DNA from: Budorcas taxicolor
Taxonomy: Eukaryota > Chordata > Mammalia > Artiodactyla > Bovidae
Direction: 5' to 3'
Assembly: GCF_023091745.1 (NCBI RefSeq)
Contig: NC_068912.1
Location: forward strand, 51,635,067 to 51,699,066
DNA length: 64,000 nucleotides
The notes below the pieces were generated by a model. The model had not been told where the DNA came from, did no database searches, and saw only the letters and a list, made by a program, of their open reading frames with translations. The position numbers and the translations under genes were made by a program. Shown here one piece after another: positions 22,761 through 33,915 of this stretch. The first letter of the stretch is position 1; each line of letters starts with the position of its first letter.

Positions 22761-23110
22761 CAGAAATACCATAAAGAAAATTAAACATGGTAATCTGATT
22801 GAAAGCAATGGTTTGGTGGTGTGGAAGAGGAACTATTATTTAGTAAAGGTGGTGAAATACGCTTCTCTGGGGATGTAGGAAGGATGTGAAGGAACAGAAA
22901 GTAGGTCCTGTGCTTGGCACATTAAAGAAGCAGAAAGAAGGCCAGGGTGGCTGGTGTGTAGTGAATGAGGAGAGGAGATGGTATGAGATGAGTCAGAAAG
23001 AAAAGCAGAAGCCCAGTTAGGTAAGGCCAGAATGATAATGATTTTAAGTGCTTTGGGAAGACACTGAAGTTTTAAAACTAGGGAATAATGTGATCATACA
23101 TATTAAATGT

Positions 23111-23249
23111 TGGAGAAGGAAATGGCAATCCACTCCAGTGTTCTTGCCTGGAGAATTCCACGGACAGAAGAACCTGGTAGGATACAGTCCATGGAGTCGC
23201 AAAGAGTTGGACACGACTGAGTGAATAACACACACACACACACACACAC
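23111..23249 (+). mobile_element. Bov-A SINE, plus, with (CA)n tail and TSD
   Basis: TGGAGAAGGAAATGGCAATC through GACACGACTGAGTGAATAAC, then (CA)n to 23249. ATTAAATGT flanks (23102-23110, 23250-23258). Confidence 0.93.
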
Positions 23250-23596
23250 ATTAAATGTGCATCGTTGTGTATTGGGTACTAAATTTTCCTCACTATAGAG
23301 GTGATTTTTCCCCTTATTTCTAATATTGTAACTGTACTCAAAATGGTTGGAGTTTTAAAAATTATATTTCTCAGATAAGTAGAGCACTGTTATGCTCATA
23401 CTTTTTGTAAAGTTGTCATTGAGTAAGATTTACTTAGCCCTGCATTAAGAGATATCAATATTAAGGGGAAAATGTATTCATATTACTTGAAGACCTCATA
23501 TTGACCCGACCAGGGTTGAACCCATTATTAATAGTTCCAGAAATATTCAAGTATTTTGTTACCGAAATGATCAATTACAGTATGGACAATAGCAGT

Positions 23597-23808
23597 GCGT
23601 GGGTTGCTTCAATCCTGTCTGACTCTGCGACCCAAAAGACTGTAGCCTGCCAGGCTCCTCTGTCCATGGGATTCTCCAAGAATACTGGAGTTGGCTGCCA
23701 TCCCTCCTTCAGAGGATCTTCCCGACCCAGGGATCGAACCCACATCTCTCACGTTTGCTGCATTAGCAGGTGGTTCTTTACCATTAGTGCCACCTGGGAA
23801 GCTCCCGT
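23597..23808 (-). mobile_element. Bov-tA SINE, minus
   Basis: Reversed Bov-tA ending GTGCCACCTGGGAAGCTCCC. ATAGCAGT is seen on both sides. Confidence 0.9.
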
Positions 23809-24288
23809 ATAGCAGTACCACCAAAATAACATTTACCCGAGGGTCCTGACAACTGAACAAGCATGTAGCGCAACTTCTATTGCCTAACGCAACTGAGAGA
23901 AATATGAAGAACCTCAGATTGATATTTGACTCCTAAGCAGTCACACTATTTACCTTAACCAAGAGAGGATAATTGGATATGTATCTAAAATTTAACTTTT
24001 ATACATATTCATACAATATTTATGTAGTCATGTTCAATTTCTCCTTCACCTCTAATTTTGAAGAAGAAATAAAAATATGTTGGTCTGAGTTTTTTTCCTT
24101 GGGGGACTACTGTGGATTGTGACAGTACTGAACCTCAGAAAATTTGACAAGAATGGTTCAAGAGGACAAAATCATAACATGTCAAAACCAAATAAAAATG
24201 TGCCTAGCCATTTCCACAGGTGCTTGTTGTTTTGTTTTTGTTTGCTTCTTTGTTTTAAATCATTCTTTTAAGAGTTCTTTCTATAGCA

Positions 24289-25702
24289 GAGGTTCTGAAA
24301 CATATCCCATGTGGACCCATGGGGATCCTCAAGACCCTTTCAAAAGATCCAGGTGGTCAAACTATTTCAATACAATACTATTAGTTTTTCTCATTTCTTT
24401 GACATTTGCACATATGGTGCAAAGGCAACAGTAGATAAAGCCATTGTTGCCTGAGCACACATCAAAGCTGTGGCACTGAACAATACCACACTGTTTATAA
24501 TCCATCGTACTCCTCACACCACACACTTGCTGTAAATAAATAAAGACATAAAATGAAGTGGCAGTTTCACTTATGAATGTGTTTGATGAAATAGCCAAAA
24601 TTATTAATTGTATTAAATTTCTACCTTTTGTATGTGTCTTGTGATGCAGTTAGAAAATATATATAAGGCAGTTCTGTTGAATACCAAAATCAACGATTAT
24701 CTAGAGGAAAAGCAATTCTTCAGCTGTTAAGTTGAATTAGCTGCCTTTTTAATAAAATATCGCTTTTACTTAAGAGAATGACTAACAAACTATCATCAGT
24801 CAGACTTGGGTATTGAGCAGATAGTCTCCTGAAAATGAACAAAGCAAGCCTGTCACTTGGGGGAAAACAATCAGTGTTTGTTGTCAATTACCAACTTCAA
24901 GCTTTCAAATGAAAATCAGAATTTTGGAAGCTTGTGTCTGCTACTGTGAGCTTGACAGCTTTTCTATAAAGACTTTTTTGATGAAACTGGGGTGATATTA
25001 ATGAAAGTGATTCTTTGATATCATATAATGAAATGTGTCAATTTATGGAAGACCTGAATAACTCAATGAACCAATATCTTTCAATGCATGATGACTGCAA
25101 AATCATGCATAGGTTAAAAAAATCCATTCAAAGGGCTAGAGAGACCAATGGATTTTAATGTGACAGAATATGAAAAGTTCATTAATATGACATCAGATTG
25201 CACATTGTTACTAACCTTTCAGAAATCACCAATTTTTGAGTTTGGTGTAGTATTAAAGGAGAATATCCACACTTATTTGAAAAGGTTATTAAAATACTCC
25301 TCCCTTTTCCAATTACAAATCTGTGTGAGGCCAGATTTCTTCATATACTTCAATTCAAACATTTGCAACAGATTGAATGTAGAAGCAGATCTGAGAATCC
25401 AGCTGTCTTCTATTAAGCCAAAAATTAAAGAGGTTTGCAAAAATGTAAAATAATGACACTCTTCTCTCTAAAATTTTGTTTTGGAAGATGTAGTTAGTTT
25501 TCAGTAAAATGTTATACATGTTAATATGTACTGGATTAATTATTTTTTAATGAATGAATACATAAACAGAAATTTCTCGTTTTTAACTTCTAATACAGTC
25601 AATGCATATGGGTATAACTCATATAAATAAATGCTCAGTGGGGTCTTCAATAATTTTTAAAAGTATAAAGGAGACCAAAAATTTGAGAACTGCTGCTTTA
25701 AA
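24289..25702 (+). mobile_element. hAT (Charlie-like) DNA transposon relic with transposase C-terminus
   Basis: Ends: CAGAGGTTCTGAAA on the left and TTTGAGAACTGCTG on the right, imperfect inverted repeats of the Charlie CAGNGGTTCTCAAA type. The flanking 8-mers TTCTATAG and CTTTAAAG could be a decayed TSD. Inside, plus-strand frames with stops include CNRLNVEADLRIQLSSIKPK IKEVCKN, which matches the pattern of the hAT dimerisation domain (SRLNVE-DLR--LS-I-P-I). It is about 1.4 kb, so internally deleted relative to a full transposon. In EPHX4 intron 4. Confidence 0.8.
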
Positions 25703-26067
25703 GAATGCTGCCATTCTTGATATTCAAAGCAGTCAAGCAAGAGGAAAATTTATTTCTAGGCTGTCAAGATTCTTTACTGTCAAAGTAATGTTACTGCATT
25801 TTTCCTTTAACTCTCCCCAAGTTAGCAATAAAATGTCTTCTAAAAAAATAAGATTATGCAAGTAAATATAAAGCTATACTTCCTTTGACTCTTCAGGAAC
25901 ATTTAAAGCCAAGATAACTGATATTATTGTGTGCTAATATCATAGTTTAGTCACTTAATTTAAAAAATATTACATTAATTGACTTTTACTGTTTTTAATC
26001 CAAAGTGTCAGTGACAACAGTGAGTTGTCATACTATCAAAGATGTCTTAATGGAAATTTAAACTCAC

Positions 26068-26196
26068 CTGTAAATACATTTGGATGAGGGAAGTTAATAA
26101 CAATAAGCTTCATCACCATTTCTGGATAACAGATGGCAATCAGCCAAGCAATCATGCCTCCCCAGTCATGGCCAATAAGAACACATTTGCTATACC
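26068..26196 (-). CDS. EPHX4: EPHX4 coding exon 4 (catalytic nucleophile)
   Basis: Residues 159-202 (129 nt): GYSKCVLIGHDWGGMIAWLI, then AICYPEMVMKLIVINFPHPN and VFT. The nucleophile-elbow motif GHDWGG is intact; the Asp codon (D169) lies at 26167-26165 and would form the covalent alkyl-enzyme ester. The acceptor is CTACAG|GGTAT and the donor ACAG|GTGAGT. Confidence 0.96.
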
Positions 26197-26934
26197 CTGT
26201 AGTTGAGAAATGAATGTTGACATCACTGAAAAGAAACAGGTGGGTGCATCATTACCGCATATGTACTAGATATGTTTCTAAAGCTAACCTTTCTACTCTC
26301 CTACCATAATTATGTACTTTCTGCAGATATTGAGTTTGGTGTTTCCAAAACCTGTATGTCTGAATCTACTAGTGTAGTTTTTTTTTTTCAAAAATTTAGA
26401 TGCCCAGGTCCATTATAGACCTAAAGATTCAGAACTTCTCTTGGGAATTTATACTTAAAGAAAAAATCTGAAATAGTTCAGCTCTGGTTACATAAACCTG
26501 AGTTTGGAAAACCATGGTAAAGACTACACATACCTAGGTCATAAGCAAGATTACATATTGACTTGACTAGAAAATTGCATGATGACAAAATTAGGCCAAG
26601 TCTGACTGAATTACCACAAAATATGATATATGGCTGTTGGAAATCAGTGTCTCTGATTTTACTGTAATCACACTAAATTACAATGCTGCATTGACACCCC
26701 CTGACTGCATCCATTTTTTTTCCTCTGAAAATACTGACCTGATCTATGCTCTCATTAGACTCTTGTAGAAATGGGTCTTTGATTTCATGAGTTTCCCACT
26801 ATACTGGCTCTATAAACACACTGGGTTTTAGTCAAAAGGGATGTAGTGGATTAGATTATTGCTAAAAAATATTTACTCCTTCTTCCCCTCTTCCCAATGC
26901 ATAGAGGTAGTATACTTTACCACCAACCCCCCCC

Positions 26935-27045
26935 CCTTTTCGGCCTGAGGCATTCAGGATCTTAGTTCCCCCAGCAGGGATAGAACCCATGCTTCCCACA
27001 GTGGAAGCATGGAGTCTTATCCACTGGACCACCAGGGAAGTTTTT
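26935..27045 (-). mobile_element. CHR-type SINE fragment, minus
   Basis: Reversed CHR: GGATCTTAGTTCCCCCAGCA through ACTGGACCACCAGGGAAG, preceded by a run of 11-12 C. Confidence 0.85.
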
Positions 27046-27049
27046 TTAC

Positions 27050-27450
27050 TATCCATTTCATATTAGACTTGGCAGTGTGATTTCCTTTGGTTTCTTGGTG
27101 GCTGTATAACTTGATCTGGGGGCTCAGTCATGTGACTTGCTTTGACCAATGAGCAGTGACCAGAAACTTGAAATGTGTTTTGCTATGGGGCTCATCCTCT
27201 TGCCACTTCAACCACAGTGAGAAGAGCTTCCCCCAGGTAGCTTCTCTCCTTTAGCTGGGGCTGCAACCCAATTCACTCTGAGAAGTCAGTCCTAGCTGGA
27301 CCTGTGGCCTGAGGCTAAGACCCAGAAGAGTTCAGCCTAAGGTTGACCTGCAGATCCAGCACAGGAATGAATGCCTTTGACTGTATGTCACTGAGATTGG
27401 GGTGGTTTGTTACACAATATTATTGTGGCACTAACTGATCAATAAAAGAT
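27050..27450 (+). repeat. MLT1/MaLR-type LTR, solo fragment
   Basis: Phrases typical of MaLR LTRs: ACTTGCTTTGACCAATGAGC, GTTTGTTACACAATATTATT and CACTAACTGATC at the end. No internal retroviral genes nearby. Lies in EPHX4 intron 3. Confidence 0.6.
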
Positions 27451-27808
27451 AATGCAAGTGTTTCTGCATCTAACAATATGTTTAAATGAATATTTAAGTG
27501 TGGGTTCTGAAGAAATAAACTTTCTGAGAGCAAGAATCAAATTTCTAATAATTAGTTCTGAAAATAATAAATAGTATACATTAAGTCAATTTTTAAAAAC
27601 AAATTTTGAGAGTCACTTTGGATGGTAACTGAATAGTTATTCTGGATGTATTATTTTAAATTCCTTCTATAGATATACACCAAATGACAGGATCCAGATA
27701 ACAGCTCAGGTAAATGGAAGCACCCTCCCGAGAAATGAGGTTATTAATTCACAATTTGTTGAATGTCAGTCCATTAAAAATAATTAATACTATTTGTTTA
27801 AAACCTAC

Positions 27809-27966
27809 CTAATGAGTCTAAAATATCCTTTATGTCTGTAATTAGACAGTCCAATTTATAATTCTCTCGATGAACAGGAGCATCTGTTTCTCCATAGCCT
27901 CTCAAATCCAGTGCTACAACTCTATATTCACTTTTAAATTCCCTTAGTTGGTGACGCCAAGAATAC
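27809..27966 (-). CDS. EPHX4: EPHX4 coding exon 3
   Basis: Residues 106-159 (158 nt). It completes W106 and contains SWRHQLREFKSEYRVVALDL followed by RGYGETDAP, the strand-turn segment typical of epoxide hydrolases and haloalkane dehalogenases, then YKLDCLITDIKDILDSL. The acceptor is CTGCAG|GTATTC and the donor TTAG|GTAGGT. The phase matches exons 2 and 4 exactly. Confidence 0.96.
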
Positions 27967-28146
27967 CTGCAGAAAATAAGATATGTTAAAAATACCACAG
28001 TAACGAATATAAAGGTTACCATTACAGATTGTCTAAGTGGAAAACTGTAAGTAGCTTCTCATTTTTGAGAAAGGTTATGTAGCCATGTGTGGGCAGGAAA
28101 GAAAAAACCTGTTTGAAAAGAAAGCACTCACATTATTGAAATTGAC

Positions 28147-28168
28147 TTTTTTTTTTTTTTTTTTTTTT
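28147..28168 (+). repeat. Poly-T tract (about 22)
   Basis: Uninterrupted T-run 180 bp upstream (gene sense) of EPHX4 exon 3; on the gene strand it is poly-A. Confidence 0.95.
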
Positions 28169-28517
28169 ACCAGCTCCAGTGGGAATGTAACAAAGGGCAA
28201 GGATTTACTGAAACTACAAAATACCAGATACTAAAACCTTAAGAAATGTACCTAAGAAGTCAATTTTCTAAGCTTTGCTTAAATAATGCTTACCACTATC
28301 ACTTAGTCTGTGCCTATAAGTGCTTCTGTATATTGTACCATTTGATTCTTTCAGAAAACTTGCAAGATGAAAGTGTATTTTCCTAGAAGGGGCATTTTAC
28401 TCAGCTTGCTACATGTCAAATAGGACTCAGTGTTTTCATTCATAAAAACAGTTACTCATGGATGAAAAAGTCTGATGATTTTTAAAAAGATGATAATTGG
28501 AAGAATCCAATAAAACA

Positions 28518-28685
28518 ACTGCTGCTGCTGCTGCTGCTAAGTCGCTTCTACTGCTACTGCTGCTGCTAAGTCGCTTCAGTCGTGTCCGACTCTGTGCGAC
28601 CCCATAGACAACAGCCCACCAGGCTCCCCCGTCCCTGGGATTCTCCAGGCAAGAGTGCTGGAGTGGGGTGCCACTGCCTTCTCCA
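28518..28685 (-). mobile_element. Bov-A2 SINE, minus, with duplicated CTG/TAAGTCGCTT junction
   Basis: (CTG)n followed by CTAAGTCGCTT, then another CTG-rich run and CTAAGTCGCTTCAGTCGTGT, and the Bov-A body. Near-identical ATARAACAACT flanks it (about 28507 and 28686). The tail repeat unit has been internally duplicated. Confidence 0.9.
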
Positions 28686-28715
28686 ATAGAACAACTACTT
28701 AAGATAAATCTCTGA

Positions 28716-29145
28716 GACATCCCTGGAGAGCCAGTGGTAAATGAGACAGGGTCCTTGGGGCTGGTGCACTAGGATGACCCAGAGGGATGGGATGGGGATG
28801 GAGGTGGGAGGGGGGTTCAGGATGGGGAACTCATGTACACCCATGGTGGATTCATGTCAATGTATGAAAAAACCACTACAATATTGTAAAGTAATTAGCC
28901 TCCAATTAAATAAATTTATATTAAAAAAAAGAATCTGCCTGTCAGTGCTGGAGACACAGGTTCAATCCTTGGTCTGGGGAGATTCCACATGCTGAGGGGC
29001 AACTAAGCCCGTGTTCCACAATAAGAGAAGCTACCACAATGAGAGGCCCCAACACCACAACCAGGGAGCAGCCCCCGTTCACAACAACTAAAGAAAGCCT
29101 ACGCGTAGCAATGAAGACACAGCGCAGCCAAAAATAAATAAATGA
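28716..29145 (+). mobile_element. CHR-type SINE split by an L1 tail
   Basis: The SINE head GACATCCCTGGAGAGCCAGT GGTAA ends at 28740. It resumes at about 28930 with GAATCTGCCTGTCAGTGCTG and runs to the A-rich tail AAAATAAATAAATGAAATTT. Between them sits an L1 3' end. Confidence 0.85.
28741..28929 (+). mobile_element. Bovine-type L1 3' UTR, plus, nested in CHR SINE
   Basis: GGTTCAGGATGGGGAACTCA, GTGGATTCATGTCAATGTAT and CAATATTGTAAAGTAATTAG, with an A-tail at 28921-28930. A 5'-truncated young L1. Confidence 0.88.
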
Positions 29146-29149
29146 AATT

Positions 29150-29960
29150 TAAAGAAAAGGAAAAAGATAAACCTCTGCTTGCTAAAACAAAATTCTTCGA
29201 AGGAGAAGATCCCAAACTAAAACGACATGCAAGTGTGTGGTTAAAAACATTTACCAACCAAAATGGCCCAGGCACTGATCAATTAGAATGGCCACAGTGA
29301 TAGCCAGGTCCTGGAAGCTTGCTAGACCAGGTGTTCCCCGTATGCTTGATAATAAAACTGCAGAATTAATCGAAACACAGAGCTCCAAGAGAGTTCCTTC
29401 CTCTAAGAAGCAAAAACATTATGGATAACAAACAGAAAAAGAGACTTGGATTTTTCAAAGTGACTGCCTGTGTTATAGAACTCAGAATATGCATTGAAAG
29501 CATCTACGTGCACATCTGTTCATGGGAACACAGTATAAAATTATCTGACAAAGACAAATGGTAGATCATTGTCTGGAAAGATTTTTGGAGCATAATAGGA
29601 AGGAGAACAGAGTGATCTGAGATTATAAACCAATAATGAAGGGAGACTGCAATGTACAATAACACAAAACAATGAGAAGGAAGAAACAAATCGACTACTT
29701 TACATCAACAGCTAGATTATCAGGAAAGGTGTCAGACACACATTAGGATTCATGAATGGATAGACAGAGTCTTTGGTCTGTTACTAGGATATCTATGATT
29801 TGTGAAAATCTGCAAAAGCATTGCCAATGAACATGGATTTGAAAACTTTAACAAAAGTGTCTTTCTTAATCTTGATAATCTCTCTGGGTTGTAATAAACA
29901 ACAGAAGCAGTTTGATTCCTTAAAAGATACTCAGCTGTCAACACATGTGATTTTATTTTT
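29150..29960. other. EPHX4 intron 2, unassigned
   Basis: No repeat named. 29255-29321 on the minus strand is bounded by AG and GTAAAT but has no supporting evidence as an exon (see findings). Confidence 0.45.
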
Positions 29961-29964
29961 CCAT

Positions 29965-30126
29965 GTTGTTGTTGTTGTTCAGTTGCCCAGTCTTGCCTGA
30001 TGCTTTGTGACCCCATGGACTGCGGCACACCAGGCTTCCCTGTCCCTCACCATCTCCAGGAGTTTGTATTCCCAGTCTCCTGCATTGCAAGCCGATTCTT
30101 TACTCTCTGAGCCGCCAGGGAAGCCC
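29965..30126 (-). mobile_element. Composite BovB-tail plus tRNA-SINE head, minus strand
   Basis: TTGTTGTTGTTCAGTTGCCC and following matches the reversed BovB terminus to about 30062. It then changes at once into a reversed Bov-tA or CHR head (CTCCTGCATTGCAAGCCG through GCCGCCAGGGAAGCCC). The tRNA-Gly relic follows after about 17 bases. Confidence 0.7.
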
Positions 30127-30143
30127 TAAAGGGGAGCTGTGGC

Positions 30144-30214
30144 TGCATGGGCCAGGAATAGAACCTGGGCCCCCCATGTGGCCAGCGAGAATTCTACCAC
30201 TGAACCACTCCCGC
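30144..30214 (-). pseudogene. tRNA-Gly(GCC)-derived pseudogene
   Basis: On the minus strand 71 nt align from end to end with vertebrate tRNA-Gly-GCC. They start GCGGGAG, keep the A-box-like TGGTTCAGTGGTAGAATTCT and a GCC anticodon in a 7-nt loop (TGGCCAC), and end GGCCCATGCA. Length equals a mature tRNA-Gly without CCA. Damage: the acceptor stem has at least two mismatches (GCGGGAG against CCCATGC), the anticodon stem is weakened (CTCGC against ATGGG), and the B box reads GGTTCTATTCC with T in place of the purine. It lies right beside ruminant SINE sequence, but those SINEs are tRNA-Glu related, so this is an independent tRNA relic. It is unlikely to be functional. Confidence 0.8.
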
Positions 30215-30366
30215 CTATTTTCTCATAGCCTTACTTAATATTTTGAATTGATTTTTTGTAATGTCTTTGTAACTGAAGCCTAATTCTTTCTTCTTTATAA
30301 TCCTTCATACCCAATCAATAAAGTTCGGTAAATTTAACCTCTTAAATGTTAATATTTACTTGGGTG

Positions 30367-30634
30367 TTCTTTGGAAGCTGAAACTCCAGTACTTTGGCCA
30401 CCTGATGCAAAGAGTTGACTCACAGGAAAAGACTCTGATGCTGGGAGGGATTGGGGGCAGGAGGAGAAGGGGACGACAGAGGATGAGATGGCTGGATGGC
30501 ATCACCGAGTCAATGGACGTGAGTTTGAGTGAACTCCGGGAGATGGTGATAGACAGGGAGGCCTGGCGTGCTGCAATTCATGGGGTCGCAAAGAGTCGGA
30601 CACAACTGAGGACTGAACTGAACTGAACTGAATC
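30367..30634 (+). mobile_element. BovB LINE 3' fragment, plus strand
   Basis: A 268 bp piece covering the ORF2 C-terminus (LKLQYFGHLMQRVDSQEKTL and following) to the tail GGACTGAACTGAACTGAACT. It is in EPHX4 intron 2. Confidence 0.92.
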
Positions 30635-30924
30635 ACTTTTCCTATCCATCCCTGATATCATTACCTTCATCCGGGCATCCATTTATGCAGCAGCCATCGA
30701 TTGGTCTAATTGTGTCTGTTTCATTCCCCTTGGCTCTATCTTCTATAAAACCAGAGTGACGTAATAAAAACACAAACTCTTTCTTGACTCTCAGTTACTC
30801 CCAACATGAAGTCCAAGCACTTTATTTTGGCAGATAAAACCTCTAAGATTTGACCTTCCTAATCTTCCAGCTTGACTACCTTATACCCTCTATCATTTGC
30901 TATATAATAAAAAAAGGGCTAACA

Positions 30925-31135
30925 TCTATATCTGTCTTATTACAGGCCAGGCACACAATTCTAAGTGCTTCACATATAGTGATGTTGATCTTCAAAATAG
31001 TAGTATAAAGTAAGTACTATTATTATCCCCATTTTACAGATGAAGAAACCAAGGTTTGTGGACGTGCTGAAAGTCACAGAGTTAGCAAATAGCAGAGCCA
31101 GGATCCAAACCCAGGTGGTCTGGCCTGAGAATCCA
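30925..31135 (+). repeat. MIR SINE
   Basis: ATTTTACAGATGAAGAAACC and AGCCAGGATCCAAACCCAGG are classic MIR phrases. Confidence 0.88.
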
Positions 31136-31214
31136 TGCTATGCTGCCCCTGCAGCACTTATCTGCTTGCAGTGAATAAACATGGGTCTTGTTTTTATGAC
31201 TTTGTTTACATATT

Positions 31215-31515
31215 TCCTTTTTCTGAAACATCATGGCTCCTCAGCATTTCCCTACTCCCCACTACCCCTGTCCTTCACCCCTCACTGAACTCCTCTTGCT
31301 GGGCATCTTCTCTTCTTGGAGACTTCCCAGGTTCCCTCCTTCACAGGTGGGTTGGGTGGCCCCTTCCATATTCTTCCATTTGTCTGCACACTTTTCAGTG
31401 TACTGGGCATGTGCTTTATACTAATCTGTGAGTGCCTGGCATTTCCACTTGACTGTGAGCTCCTTGAATTGCCTGGCAGATGTGAAGGTGCTCAATAAAG
31501 ATTTGTTGACTGAGT
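31215..31515 (+). mobile_element. L2 LINE 3' end, plus
   Basis: Ends GTGAGCTCCTTGAATTGCCT through CTCAATAAAGATTTGTTGAC, the usual L2 terminus. Confidence 0.8.
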
Positions 31516-31519
31516 GAAA

Positions 31520-32185
31520 CAATGGAAAAACGAAAGCACTGAATTATGATAGTGCTAGAAATACCAGTTGTTTAGTAAAACTCTGTCCCAGTTCAAGCCT
31601 TGAGACAACTCTGAACTAAAGTTCCCAGATTCCTCTTGGAGAATTTATATTCAATTTCTACTAAAATGTGCATTGTTTTAATATCCTAAGTACCTGTGTC
31701 TTTGTTTAGAATTCATTTAAGTAGAGATGTCAAGGTAGAAATTTGACTCAAAATAATGTGTACAATTTTATAGCATTTTACATTTAATGTAAACATAATA
31801 CCTGCATATGTTATTATGCTATTAATAATTTAAATTGCCTTCCAGATAAATCCAACTATTTCTATTATCAATGAGTGGAGCCAAACAATATCTTAAACAT
31901 TTCTAGGAATATTTAAAGGCTGCAACTGCTATCTTAATAAATTACAAAATAATTTTTAAATGTAATCTTCCTAGAGTTCATAAATAAAGCATATTTGATT
32001 TACACAACTCTAAACTGAAAAAGAAATCACCCCAGTGATAGACTGATGAGCTTGTCATTCACATGAATTAAACAAAATAACCCCCTTGATACAAAAATGA
32101 AACATAAAATCAGTAACTCTTGAAAATATTATAAATAAACAAAACTAGCTATTTTCATCCACACTGTTCCCCTCCTCCCCCACCC
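31520..32185. other. EPHX4 intron 2, AT-rich, nothing recognised
   Basis: No feature supported. 32400-33107 and 33920-34705 are likewise plain intron. Confidence 0.5.
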
Positions 32186-32189
32186 AGTT

Positions 32190-32399
32190 GCTTTGTTGTT
32201 TAGTTGCTCAGTCGTGTCTGAGTCTTTGCTAACGCATGGACTATAGCCCACCAGGCTCCTCTGTCCATGGAATTTCCCAAGCAAGAATACTGGAGTGGGT
32301 TGCCATTTCTCTCTCCAGGGGACCTTCCCCACCCAGAGATTGAACCTGAGTCTCCTGCATTGCAGGCAGATTCTTTACCACTGAGTCACCTGGGAAGCT
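32190..32399 (-). mobile_element. Bov-tA SINE, minus
   Basis: TTGTTTAGTTGCTCAGTCGT through TGAGTCACCTGGGAAGCTC. Confidence 0.92.
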
Positions 32400-33117
32400 C
32401 AAGCAGAGGACACTTCAGAAAAAGCAACTTCTTTCTTAGCTATTCTTAACACAAGGAGGGCTCCTAGTTTTACCAGGCTAGCTTCTTTGAGATGCAGAAT
32501 ATACTCTTCCCTTTTACAATGGAGAAAAAGCCACAGTCATCAGGCTCCGTGCTCAGCTGTATGCATGAAGAGCCCTTACTTGCCTCAGCACTTGAGTAAT
32601 GACGAGTGTGTCCCATACAGCTGGTGTTATTGCCAGAAACTGCTTGCATCAGCTCAAAATATTTTTAAAAGCAATGCAAATTGAGGTGCAGATAGAGGGG
32701 GAGAAAATCATCTGTGACAGCCTTATTTGGCACTAATTTAGATCTGTATATTGTTTGATGTTTCCTTTATATTTTAAGAAGACCCAGAGTTTTATTGTTT
32801 CTGTGTAACATCTAATAGTATATATTAAATTTCACCAATTCTCAACTGCTGTTCTTAGTTAATGATGATAAATGCAAATAATACCTTATATTTGTATAAT
32901 GATTTTCTGTTTAAAAAGCATTTTTACATACATTGCCAGTTTATGATTATTTTGTTTTCACTGTATCAAATAATCTGACCTGCTTGATCTATAATATTAT
33001 AAACTGATGTACATTTAGGCAAAACTTGATTAATAAAGGGATATTTACATGGGCAATATAAATTGAAATTGGTTCAAAATGCCAAAGCTTTTTGGCTCTA
33101 AAAAAAAATAAAAGGAG

Positions 33118-33337
33118 GGCCTCCCAGGTGGCTCACGGGTAAAGAATCTGCCTGCCCATGTAGGAATCCCCAGAGATGTGGATTTGATCTCTGGGTTAGG
33201 AGGATCCCCTGGAGGAGGAAATGACAACAAACTCCAGTATTCTTGACTGGAGAACTCCATGGACAGGGGAGCCTGGTGGGCTACAGTCCACAGGGTTGCA
33301 AAGAGTTGAACACGACTGAGAGACTGAGCACGCACAC
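33118..33337 (+). mobile_element. Bov-tA SINE, plus
   Basis: GGCCTCCCAGGTGGCTCACG through GAGAGACTGAGCACGCACAC. ATAAAAGG-like flanks on both sides. Confidence 0.92.
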
Positions 33338-33689
33338 ATAAAAGGGGAAAAGTGCAAGAGAAAGGGCTTTTGGGGACAGAAAAAGGAAAGTCTAAGAGAG
33401 AGAGATTGAAGTGGTTTAATCAAAACACCGTTATCCTAAATTCTGATTTGAACTGACTTCTTCCTGAATGGAGCTCATGAATGGAATTGACTAGATTGCA
33501 TAACAAGTAACAGTGGTAATTTGGAAGGAAAGACAAAATGTCAGCAAAGAGATCTTGCTTTAGGGTATGACTTACACAAACAGAAGTCTCAGCAACTAAG
33601 CAGCTGAGCCAATTCACTGCCCACATCACTTTATGCAGATTTGATTAATACTTTAGACTAACATTTTATTTGTAAGCCAGTCATGTCCT

Positions 33690-33915
33690 AGGGTCTTCCC
33701 AGGTGGTGCCAGTGGTAAAGAACCTGCCTGCAATGCAGGAGATGTAAGAGACAAAGGTTCTATCTCTGGGTCGGGAAGATCCCCTGGAGGAGGGCAGGGC
33801 AACCCACTCCAGTATTCCTGCCTAGAGAATCCCATGGACAGAGGAGCCTGGCGGGCGACCATCCATGAGGTTGCAAAGAGTCAGACACGACTGGAGTGAC
33901 TTAGCATGCTTGCAT
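33690..33915 (+). mobile_element. Bov-tA SINE, plus
   Basis: GTCTTCCCAGGTGGTGCCAG through GACTGGAGTGACTTAGCATG. Confidence 0.92.

Noticed and set aside
27798..28022. 74-codon minus frame extending above EPHX4 exon 3 as its own start
   Set aside because: The residues before SWRHQLREF are translated intron; the acceptor at 27967 fits in phase.
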